Shown here one piece after another: positions 1 through 7,946 of a DNA stretch of 46,417 nt. The stretch's first letter is position 1; every line of letters starts with the position of its first letter. The notes under the pieces were generated by a model. The model saw only the letters and a list, made by a program, of their open reading frames with translations. It did not search any database and was not told the DNA's origin. Location: NCBI GenBank assembly GCA_937910425.1, contig CALEOJ010000252.1, positions 1-46,417 of the forward strand. The letters are read 5' to 3'. Made by a program: the position numbers and the translations under genes. This DNA is from an uncultured candidate division WPS-2 bacterium (GTDB taxonomy: Bacteria > Vulcanimicrobiota > Vulcanimicrobiia > Vulcanimicrobiales > Vulcanimicrobiaceae).

Positions 1-12
1 CTCTTCCGATCT
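1..12. other. Probable Illumina adapter remnant (CTCTTCCGATCT) at contig edge
   Basis: Window starts with ctcttccgatct, an exact match to the 3' end of Illumina TruSeq adapters; immediately followed by amidase coding sequence. Confidence 0.85.
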
Positions 13-660
13 AGCGACAGGCTCGCCCGCGAGCACCTCGTACGCCCGCTGCACGGTGACGATCTCGCGCGCCATCGGTCCCACCGAGTCGAGCCCGACG
101 GCGAGCGGGAAGATGTCGTCGATCGGCAGCGCACCGGTCGCGGGGCGCACGCCGCTGATGCCGTTCAGCGCGGCGGGGATGCGAATCGAGCCGAGCGTGT
201 CGGTACCGAGCGCGAGGTCGCACAGCCCGGCCGCGACCGCCGCGCCGGATCCGCCGCTCGAGCCGCCGGGGATGCGCCGTTCGTCCCACGGGTTCGCGGT
301 GCGTCCGAAATGCGGGTTCTCCGTCGTGACGCCCCACGCGAACTCGTGCGTGTTCGTCTTCCCGACGACGAGCGCGCCGGCCGCGCGCAGCGCCGCGACG
401 ACCGGTGCGTCGCGCACCGGATCGCGACGAAAGAACGAGGAGCCGGCGCGGGTCGGCAGCCCGGCGACGTCGATGATGTCCTTGACGCCGAGCGTCAGGC
501 CATGCAGCGGGCCGCGCGCATCCGGCGCAATCGCGTCGAGGCGCGCGGCGTCGCGCAGCACAGCGGCCTCATCGACGGCGACGTAGCAGTGCAGCCGTGC
601 GTCGACCTCGCGAATGCGCGCGAGCAGCGCCCGCGCGCGTTCGCGCATGGCCAGACTCAT
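13..660 (-). CDS. Amidase signature family protein (3' truncated by contig edge)
   Basis: Minus-strand reading from ATG at 660 gives MSLAMRERARALLARIREVDARLHCYVAVDEAA... with [42 protein letters not shown] (amidase signature Ser motif). Confidence 0.85.
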
Positions 661-739
661 CGAATAGGCTCCATACGCGCCATGACGTAGGGCAAATGGC
701 CCAGGTTCCGTGCAAGGCCGCGCAAAGCGAACGGGTTCG

Positions 740-1453
740 CTATTGCGCCGGCGCCGGGGTCAGGAGCGCGTCCGCGAGCTCGGCGAAGTCTTTCACGACG
801 ATGTCGGGTTGGTACGGCGTCTTCCCGAACGGGCGCTTGCGGCGGTCGATGAACGCGGTCTGCGTGCCGAACGCCTTCGCGCCGATGCAATCGAAGGCGT
901 GGTTGGCGACGAAGAGGATCACGGCCGGGTCGGCACCGGCGATCTCGGCCGCCTTCCGGTAGGTGGCGATGTGCGGCTTGAATGCGTTCGCCGCGGCGAC
1001 CGAGATCACGCGGTCGAACGGGACCTTTGCGTAGGCAACGCCGGCGGCCAGCATGTCGGGGTCGCCGTTGGAGAGGATCACCAGTTCGTAGGTCCCGCGC
1101 AGTCGGTCGAGCGCCGCGGCGACATCCGGAAACGGGCGCAGCCGCGTGATCGCGTCGACCAAGTCGCGAACCTCGTCCTCGGTGTGCGCGATCCCGGCTC
1201 GCTCGAGCGTGTAGTCGACCGCGCGCTGCCCGATCTCGCGGTACGGCGTGTGCTCCTTGTGCAGCAGCGCATCGATCATCGAGTTCTCGAAGTGGGTGCG
1301 CCGCCACCAAGTGACGACCGAGTCCGGCTTGCCTTTATAGCCTTTGCTCTTCAGATACGGGGCGATCGTCTGGGTGAGCCCGCCCTGCATGTCGACGACG
1401 GTCCCGTAGAAGTCGAACATGAGAACGCGTACCGCGGCTGCATCGAACGGCAT
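740..1453 (-). CDS. Haloacid dehalogenase, type II (HAD superfamily)
   Basis: MLMFDFYGTVVDMQGG motif I, VILSNGDPDML motif II, FVANHAFDCIGAKAFG motif region. Confidence 0.85.
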   Translation of the reverse strand: MPFDAAAVRVLMFDFYGTVVDMQGGLTQTIAPYLKSKGYKGKPDSVVTWWRRTHFENSMIDALLHKEHTPYREIGQRAVDYTLERAGIAHTEDEVRDLVDAITRLRPFPDVAAALDRLRGTYELVILSNGDPDMLAAGVAYAKVPFDRVISVAAANAFKPHIATYRKAAEIAGADPAVILFVANHAFDCIGAKAFGTQTAFIDRRKRPFGKTPYQPDIVVKDFAELADALLTPAPAQ

Positions 1454-1564
1454 GATGGGCGCACTACCGAAGCGCGCGGCGCAGTCCCTGCACGGACGTG
1501 CTGCGCCGTCTCACGACGGTCCGCGACGACCGTCGCCGGACGGCTACGTCGAGCGGCCCCGGGC

Positions 1565-1909
1565 TCAGCCCGCTGCGACGAAGGTGAAGCGCGGCTCGCG
1601 GGTGCCCGAGAAGAAGGCGACCATATCGGCCACCATGCGCTCGCAGTCGGCGCGGGTCAGCGCGTAGCCCCGTTCGTCGCGCAGGTACACGGGCGCCAAG
1701 GGCAGCCCGGAGATCGCGTCGACCGCCGGCGGCGCAACGAAACGCGCGACGATGCGATCCGCTCCGCCGAGCTCGACGATCGCGGAGTGGCCTTCGTACG
1801 ACCATTGCACGGCGGTGCCGTCTCTCGAGATACACAAGCGCTCGCCGAAGGTGGTGCCCAAGGGGGCGAACGCCTCGGCGAGCCAGTGTGTGGGCGCGGA
1901 ATGGGCCAT
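1565..1909 (-). CDS. Hypothetical protein (114 aa)
   Basis: Open frame with plausible composition, no family recognised. Confidence 0.5.
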   Translation of the reverse strand: MAHSAPTHWLAEAFAPLGTTFGERLCISRDGTAVQWSYEGHSAIVELGGADRIVARFVAPPAVDAISGLPLAPVYLRDERGYALTRADCERMVADMVAFFSGTREPRFTFVAAG

Positions 1910-1975
1910 GGACCCAGCGTAGCGGCGAACGGGGTCGCGGCCATCGGCCAGCCGGTTAACGCGCCCGGGTTTGCG

Positions 1976-2245
1976 TTATACGGTTCGTGCGGCGAGCCGC
2001 TCGACGATCGTGCCGGCGGCGACCTCGGGCAGCGTCTTTTCGAAGCTCAGCGAGAGGCTGTCCCCGGCGTCGAACGAGAACTTGGCCGTCGCCTCGTCGT
2101 CCTGCAGAGCGGCGACGACGGTCCCGCCGCTGCCGACCCACATCGCGGAGTCCCATGAGAGCTCTTCCGTGCGGACCCCGCGTCCGAGGCGACCACGCAC
2201 CTGGGCGTCGACCGCCTCGACCCATTGATCAAATGTCATATCCAT
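1976..2245 (-). CDS. Hypothetical protein (89 aa)
   Basis: MDMTFDQWVEAVDAQVRGRLGRGVRTEELSWDSAMWVGSG...; no family recognised. Confidence 0.5.
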   Translation of the reverse strand: MDMTFDQWVEAVDAQVRGRLGRGVRTEELSWDSAMWVGSGGTVVAALQDDEATAKFSFDAGDSLSLSFEKTLPEVAAGTIVERLAARTV

Positions 2246-2475
2246 CTCCGTCGCCCTTATCCAAAGGGCCTATATCTTAGCGCGAGCATACCGCGGGGCG
2301 CGGCCGAATGCAAGACGGACGCCGCCCGTCGCTGGCAGCAAGGCCGGTCTCGCCGTTCGGCTTAGCCAGATGGAGCGCCGCGCGAAACGCAGCTTAGACG
2401 CACGTCGAGTGCGCCATGCTTCCTGCCCGGGCTACGGTGTGAAGCCTACACGCTCGTAGGACGCGGAGGATTTTC

Positions 2476-3861
2476 GTGCTTTCATTCTTGGCCGACGTCA
2501 ACCCGTACGTTCCGGCCCCAAGCTTCCTGAACTCAGGCGACACGGCGTGGCAGCTCACCGCCGCGACGTTCGTCGGGATGCAGAGCATCCCGGGTCTCGC
2601 GATCCTGTACGCGGGCCTCGTGAAGAAGAAGTGGGCGCTCAACTCGGCAGTGATGTGCTTCTACGCGTTCTCGATCGTGCTGCTGTGCTGGGTCCTCTGG
2701 GGCTACAATATGGGCTTCGGCAACCCAGCGACGCTGGGGCCGGGGATACTGTCGATGATCGTCGGGATCCCGGGGCCGGCGATCGGCGCCGCGTCCGAGC
2801 TCGGGCAGGCGAACATCCCGCTGGCCGGGTCCGGCTTCCCGCCGCTGCGGTTCTCGGGCTCGGCGATGATCTATTTCCAGTTCGTGTTCGCGGCGATTAC
2901 GCCGATCCTCATCGCCGGTGCCGTGCTCGGGCGGATGAACTTCAAGGCCTGGATGCTGTTCGTACCGCTGTGGAGCTCGCTGGTGTACACGGTCGGCGCG
3001 TTCATGCTGTGGGGCGGCGGTTGGCTCTCGAGTCTGGGCGCCGTCGACTACTCCGGCGGGTACGTCATCCACCTCGCGGCCGGTGTCTCGGGCTTCGTTG
3101 CGGCGGCAATGGTCGGACCGCGGCTGCTGCAAGACCGCACCAGTTTCGATCCCAACAACTTGATCGTCGCGCTCGCCGGCGCCGGCCTGCTGTGGCTGGG
3201 CTGGAACGGCTTCAACGGCGGCGACCCGTACTTCGCGAACGCCGACGCCGCGGCGGCGGTCTTGAACACGAACATCGCGACGGCGGTGGCCTTGCTCGTC
3301 TGGCTGATTCTCGACATGTTCGCGCTGGGTCATCCCTCGGCGGTCTCGATGATCAACGGGATGATCGTCGGCCTCGTCGCCATCACCCCGGCGGCCGGCT
3401 ACGTCGACGGATACGGAGCGATCGCGACCGGCGGCGTTGCCGCTCTGGTGGTCTGGTTCACGCTGAACAAGCTCGGTAAGCTCGCGTTCCTCAAACGCGT
3501 CGACGACACGTTCAGCGTGCTGCACACGCATGGCGTCGCGGGCTTGATGGGCGGTCTATGCGTCGGCCTGTTCGCGAACCCGAACATGCTCGAGTATCTC
3601 AGCAGCGACAAGAAGACGCCCGCGGTCTCCGTGCAGGGGCTCTTCTACGGCAATCCCAAGCAGCTGTGGATCCAGTTCATGGCCGCTGTGGTGATCATCG
3701 TATGGAACGTGATCGCAACCTTTATCGTGCTCAAGATCGTCTCGTTCATCTTCCCGCTGCGTGCCAGCGAGAGTGACATCGAGGGCGGCGATCTGGCGAT
3801 CCACGGCGTCGATCCGGTCCCATCGTTCCCGTCGGCGCCACCGGCTGTGCCGGCGGGCTGA
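2476..3861 (+). CDS. amt: Ammonium transporter (Amt family)
   Basis: 461 aa polytopic protein; VGMQSIPGLAILYAGLVKKKWALN, YVIHLAAGVSGFVAA and LHTHGVAGLMGG (twin-His region). Confidence 0.92.
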   Translation: MLSFLADVNPYVPAPSFLNSGDTAWQLTAATFVGMQSIPGLAILYAGLVKKKWALNSAVMCFYAFSIVLLCWVLWGYNMGFGNPATLGPGILSMIVGIPGPAIGAASELGQANIPLAGSGFPPLRFSGSAMIYFQFVFAAITPILIAGAVLGRMNFKAWMLFVPLWSSLVYTVGAFMLWGGGWLSSLGAVDYSGGYVIHLAAGVSGFVAAAMVGPRLLQDRTSFDPNNLIVALAGAGLLWLGWNGFNGGDPYFANADAAAAVLNTNIATAVALLVWLILDMFALGHPSAVSMINGMIVGLVAITPAAGYVDGYGAIATGGVAALVVWFTLNKLGKLAFLKRVDDTFSVLHTHGVAGLMGGLCVGLFANPNMLEYLSSDKKTPAVSVQGLFYGNPKQLWIQFMAAVVIIVWNVIATFIVLKIVSFIFPLRASESDIEGGDLAIHGVDPVPSFPSAPPAVPAG

Positions 3862-3865
3862 GCGC

Positions 3866-3911
3866 GCCGGCGCGACAACGAGCATCGGTCAGATGTTCGT
3901 TGTCGCGCGGC
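3866..3911. terminator. Long stem-loop after amt (possible bidirectional terminator)
   Basis: GCCGG-CGCGACAACGAgCAT ... ATGtTCGTTGTCGCGCGGC, near-perfect ~18 bp inverted repeat; no clear T-tract. Confidence 0.5.
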
Positions 3912-4436
3912 TACGTCGTCCATGCGCGTTCCGACCGTAGTCGAGGCTGGTCCGCGTCCGGTGCAGCAAGTTCGCTTGCGTCCAACCGGCGCGGTGCCGC
4001 AGCCCCGGATAGAGCATGCTCTCGAACGGCGTCGCCTTGGCCTGAAGCGCTGTCATGAGCCGCGTGGAGTTCTCGAAGATGACGTGGTCGTCGGCCATGC
4101 CGTGGATCAGCAGCAGCGTATTGGGCGCCAGGCGATTCAGCCGCGCGGTGAGATCCGACGCCGCGTAGCCGGCCGCATTGTTACGGCAGCGTCTTCACAT
4201 AGGTGACGCCGGCGAGTTGATCGGCGACGTCCCACGTTCCGAGTTTGCGATCGATCGCGGTCTTGAAGGCGACCGAACGGTTCGGCGTACCGTGGTTGTC
4301 GAGCGCGAAGAGGATGAAGCCCGCTTCGCGCTTGCGCGAGCATCCGGCGCGGCTCGATCGCGCGGCCGGCCGCATCGGGCGCGACCAAGAAGCCGTTCTG
4401 AGCGAACTCGGCCTCGGCTACTAGGAAGCTGACCAA
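3889..4436 (-). pseudogene. Degraded S9 / dipeptidyl-peptidase IV-like peptidase remnant
   Basis: Fragments in separate frames: GFILFALDNHGTPNRSVAFKTAIDRKLGTWDVADQLAGVTYVKTLP*, then NNAAGYAASDLTARLNRLAPNTLLLIHGMADDHVIFENSTRLMTALQAKATPFESMLYPGLRHRAGW (Asp-His end of the S9 catalytic domain); catalytic Ser segment missing. Confidence 0.8.
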
Positions 4437-4462
4437 ACGGCACCCAACTTGCGAGGGGAGCT

Positions 4463-5656
4463 ATGCCGCGCGTAACCCTCTCCTATCGGCGCGACGACTC
4501 GGCGGGGATCGCTCGCCTTATTTTTGAGCGCCTCAAGCCTCGCTATGGCGCCGATTCGGTCTTCATGGACATCGACGCCATCGAGTTCGGCGAAGACTAT
4601 CGCGACAAGATCCATCAAGCGCTGGGACAGACCGACTTTCTCCTCGTGCTGATCGGTCCGCGCTGGCTGGGCCCGACGACGGGCGGCCGGAATCGCATCA
4701 ACGACGCGACCGACCCGGTGCGGATGGAGGTGGAGCGGGCGTTGGAGATCGGTCTGCGCGTCGTGCCCATCCTGCTCGAGAGCACGCCGATGCCGGGTCC
4801 CGACGAACTGCCCGGGACGCTCGGCCGGCTCCCGTTCCTCAACGCGGCCGAGGTTACCGCGGGGCGTGAGTTCGACGGTCAGATCGACCGCATCATCCGC
4901 TTCATCGACCGCACGTTCGCCAAAATCGAAGCGCGCCGCGCGCGCGAGCCAAAGCCCGAACGGCCGCCGGTACGCGTTGACGACCCGCCGCCCGTCGGGC
5001 CGGTCACCCCGACGCCAATCGTCGGGCCGACCACTCCGCCGCGAACCGTCGCCGCACGCTGGTCGAACAGGGCGCTCGTCGTGGGCGGCACCCTCGTCCT
5101 GGTGTGCGTCGTCGGAATCATCGGACTCATCGGACTCGTGAGGTCGAACGGGCACTCCGGCGGGTCCATTGTTGCCGTCGCCACCGAACAGCCGACAGCG
5201 GCGGCCACCCTCCAGGTCTTCTCCCTGCCGACCACGGCGCCGGCCACCGAACGGCCGACAGCGGCGCCGACGCTCAACATCTTCTCCCTGCCGGTCGGCG
5301 CCGCGCCGGCACGGCGCGGCGCCGCGGTGCCGGCCGGATTCGGCGTCATGTACCCCCGATTGAGTGGCCTGTTTTGGAAGCCGACGCAGTGCCGCCAGAG
5401 CGGCAGCAGCGCGCAGGTCGGCATCCAGATCTTCAACGACTACCGCGCGAGCGTCAACACCGACGTCGCGTTGACGAAGCAAGTGGCCAAGTTGGGGGCA
5501 AGTGACTGGCTCCCGGGGCGTCGGCGTTTCGCACCGGGATTGAGTCCCGCGTTCGGCCGCACCATCGCAAACTTCAGGTGCCGGCAATCAGTGGTTTCGG
5601 GGCTGCGCAACGTGCGGTTCGGCGCAGACAGCGGGCCCTACGTCCGTTATTACTGA
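4463..5656 (+). CDS. TIR domain protein with one transmembrane helix and a C-terminal domain of unknown function
   Basis: MPRVTLSYRRDDSAGIARLIFERLKPRYGADSVFMDIDAIEFGEDYRDKIHQALGQTDFLLVLIGPRWLGP (TIR_2-like), TM ALVVGGTLVLVCVVGIIGLIGLV, then Pro/Thr-rich linker and C-terminal domain. Confidence 0.85.
   Translation: MPRVTLSYRRDDSAGIARLIFERLKPRYGADSVFMDIDAIEFGEDYRDKIHQALGQTDFLLVLIGPRWLGPTTGGRNRINDATDPVRMEVERALEIGLRVVPILLESTPMPGPDELPGTLGRLPFLNAAEVTAGREFDGQIDRIIRFIDRTFAKIEARRAREPKPERPPVRVDDPPPVGPVTPTPIVGPTTPPRTVAARWSNRALVVGGTLVLVCVVGIIGLIGLVRSNGHSGGSIVAVATEQPTAAATLQVFSLPTTAPATERPTAAPTLNIFSLPVGAAPARRGAAVPAGFGVMYPRLSGLFWKPTQCRQSGSSAQVGIQIFNDYRASVNTDVALTKQVAKLGASDWLPGRRRFAPGLSPAFGRTIANFRCRQSVVSGLRNVRFGADSGPYVRYY
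5180..5305 (+). repeat. Two 63-bp (21-aa) tandem repeats inside the TIR protein gene
   Basis: ATEQPTAAATLQVFSLPTTAP / ATERPTAAPTLNIFSLPVGAA; nucleotide period 63. Confidence 0.8.
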
Positions 5657-6000
5657 GTCTTTGCCGGCTGAGGTTCTGCCTGTGCAGGCAGTTTCTTGAT
5701 GCTGTTGGTGGCCTGACAAGGAGCGAACTCGACGTCGAGGATGACGGCGGCCGGATGTTCGTTCGCGCCCACCAGGCGGTCGAGCACGCGGGCGATGTTG
5801 CGTCGATCGCCGGCAACGTCGGCGGTGTCCCACGGGACGTCGACGATCGCAACCTGCTGCGAGAACGTCGGCGCGTGGTGCGAGCTGAGCCATTCGAACA
5901 CCGCCCAGTCCCACTCGTGGGGCATCCACAAGGCGGCCGCGGCCATGATGACACCGTACGCGGCGAGCAGCGCCGCGACGCTGCGCGCCCAGCGGGGCAC
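5650..6000 (-). CDS. Short CHASE2-like protein or truncated CHASE2 sensor (116 aa)
   Basis: N-terminal TM then WDWAVFEWLSSHHAPTFSQQVAIVDVPWDTADVAGDRRNIARVLDRLVGANEHPAAVILDVEFAPCQ, resembling the beginning of CHASE2; ends early. Confidence 0.55.
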   Translation of the reverse strand: MPRWARSVAALLAAYGVIMAAAALWMPHEWDWAVFEWLSSHHAPTFSQQVAIVDVPWDTADVAGDRRNIARVLDRLVGANEHPAAVILDVEFAPCQATNSIKKLPAQAEPQPAKTQ

Positions 6001-6025
6001 GCTAAGACGCCCGCCGACTCATAAG

Positions 6026-7042
6026 CTACACGAGCTTTCCGGTCGTCCTTTCGAGCATCTCCCACCCTTTGGAATCGTATTGATCGCGCCACTCGCGATA
6101 GAGGCCCGAGGCGCGGATCACTTGGCTGAACGGTTCGAGCGCCGGGCGATTGAACACCATCCCGTCCGCGGTGAGCGCCGCTTCGACGCTGACTTCTTGC
6201 GTTGTCATCGACTTCGTCGCCGCGGTCGCGGCGGCCCCGAACTCTCGATCGAGAACGTCTTGCACGTTCTTCGGCAGGCGTTGCCAAGCATCGGCGTTCG
6301 CGAAAAGCAGGTACGAGAGGCCGCTGTGATGCGTCAGCGAGCAGTACTTGACCTGTTCGTAGAACTTGAAGTTGCGTACGGTCGGCAACGGCACTTCGAT
6401 GCCGTCGATGAGGTGCGTCTGCAGCGACGTGTAGACTTCCGCGAGCGTGATCACCGTCGGTGACGCTCCGAAGGCCTTGAACGTGCCGACGTCGATCGGC
6501 CCCGGGGGGACGCGGATCTTGAGACCCTTGAGGTCCGCCGGTGCGTTGATGGGGCGGACGCGGTTCTGCACCTCGAAGAAGCCGCCGTAAAAGGACGTGT
6601 CGAACTTGCGAAGGCCGATCTTCGCGCCGGCCTCCCCGATGTACGCGCCGAGCGGACCGTCCGCGGCGGTTTGATACTGTTGCGGGCCCTTGAAGGCGAA
6701 CGGCATGCTGAGCAGCGCGGCCGACGGGATCACGGATCCCATGATGTTGTTACCGATCTGGACGAACTCGATGGCGCCGGACCGCAACTGCGCCAGCATC
6801 TGCGGGTCACCGCCGAGCAGGCTGCTGGGGAACAGTTTGATCTCGATTTGGCCGCCCGAAGCGTCCGCAATGCGTTTGATCGCCTCGGCCGACTGGACGT
6901 TCATCGGGTGCGTCAGCGTCTGATCGTTCGCGAGCTTGTAGGTGAATTGCGCCGCGTCGCCCGGCCACCGAAGGACGCCCACGGAGGCGAAGGCACCGGC
7001 ACCGGCACCGATCGAGAGCAACCGTTTCCGAGAAAGAGTCAT
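6026..7042 (-). CDS. TRAP transporter substrate-binding protein (DctP family)
   Basis: Signal-like MTLSRKRLLSIGAGAGAF; LANDQTLTHPMNVQSAEAIKRIADASGGQIEIKLFPSSLLGGDPQMLAQLRSGAIEF; LKGLKIRVPPGPIDVGTFKAFGASPTVITLAEVYTSLQTHLIDGIEVPL. Confidence 0.92.
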   Translation of the reverse strand: MTLSRKRLLSIGAGAGAFASVGVLRWPGDAAQFTYKLANDQTLTHPMNVQSAEAIKRIADASGGQIEIKLFPSSLLGGDPQMLAQLRSGAIEFVQIGNNIMGSVIPSAALLSMPFAFKGPQQYQTAADGPLGAYIGEAGAKIGLRKFDTSFYGGFFEVQNRVRPINAPADLKGLKIRVPPGPIDVGTFKAFGASPTVITLAEVYTSLQTHLIDGIEVPLPTVRNFKFYEQVKYCSLTHHSGLSYLLFANADAWQRLPKNVQDVLDREFGAAATAATKSMTTQEVSVEAALTADGMVFNRPALEPFSQVIRASGLYREWRDQYDSKGWEMLERTTGKLV

Positions 7043-7181
7043 CGCGAGCCGCCTTTACGCCGGTTTTGCTGCTGTTGGTCCTGGATTGTTGAACAAGTCT
7101 GTAACAGACCCTGGCGGTCAAGCCGAGGCCGCTCCAAGGGGGCGGCGAAGGACTGCGACGGTGAGCCGTGGAGAGACTCGT

Positions 7182-7946
7182 ATGCGCGAACTCGAGGGCT
7201 CTGTCGCGATCGTCACCGGCTCGTCGGACGGGATCGGCTTGGCCACGGCGCGCCGGCTGGCGGAGCTCGGCGCGGCGGTCGTCATCAACTCGCGCTCTCA
7301 GGAGCGCGCCGACATCGTTGCGCGCTCGCTCTGCGACGACGGCCTGCGGGCGATCGCCGTCGGTGCCGATCTCAGCTCGCCGGCAGGGGTCGACCAGCTG
7401 ATCGCGGGCGCCGTCGACGCCTACGGGACGATCGACGTGCTCGTCAACAACGCCGGGATTCCGAGCGTCTCTCCCGCCGAGGATCTGCGCGTCGAGGCTT
7501 GGCGCGCCGTTCTCGACCTGAACCTCACCGCACCGTTCCTCTGCGCGCAAGCCGCCGGCCGAATCATGCTCGCGAAAGGCAAGGGGGTCATCGTCAACGT
7601 GGGGTCGGTCTTTTCACGGCTGGGAATGCCGGGACGCGTCGCCTACAGCGCCAGCAAGCACGGCCTCGACGGGCTCACCGCGACGCTCGGCGTCGAGTGG
7701 GGACCACGCGGGGTGCGCGTCGTGTCGGTCAATGCGGGCTACACCGCGACGGCGCTCGTGCAGCGCGCGATGTCGACGGGGGGCTTCAGCGACGACGACA
7801 TCGCACGGCGCACGCCGCTCGGGCGGCTGGCTTCGCCGGCTGAGGTCGCGAACGTGATCGCGTTCGTGGTCTCCGACGCGGCGTCGTACGTCAACGCCAC
7901 ACACATCTACGTCGACGGCGGCTGGACCGGTTACGGCGGATGGTGA
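7182..7946 (+). CDS. SDR family oxidoreductase
   Basis: VAIVTGSSDGIGLATARRLAELGAAVV, NNAGIPS, YSASKHG, classical SDR motifs. Confidence 0.92.
   Translation: MRELEGSVAIVTGSSDGIGLATARRLAELGAAVVINSRSQERADIVARSLCDDGLRAIAVGADLSSPAGVDQLIAGAVDAYGTIDVLVNNAGIPSVSPAEDLRVEAWRAVLDLNLTAPFLCAQAAGRIMLAKGKGVIVNVGSVFSRLGMPGRVAYSASKHGLDGLTATLGVEWGPRGVRVVSVNAGYTATALVQRAMSTGGFSDDDIARRTPLGRLASPAEVANVIAFVVSDAASYVNATHIYVDGGWTGYGGW

Noticed and set aside
710-2158. 482-aa plus-strand ORF
   Set aside because: Shadow of the HAD dehalogenase and two hypothetical genes; low-complexity Arg/Gly/Val composition
2400-2475. Possible riboswitch or attenuator upstream of amt
   Set aside because: Only short 4-bp complementarities (GTGT/ACAC, CTAC/GTAG); no recognisable riboswitch core
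4421-5587. 388-aa minus-strand ORF
   Set aside because: Antisense of the TIR protein; its repeats (GGRRCRPFGG.../GGRRCRLFGG) simply mirror the 63-bp repeat
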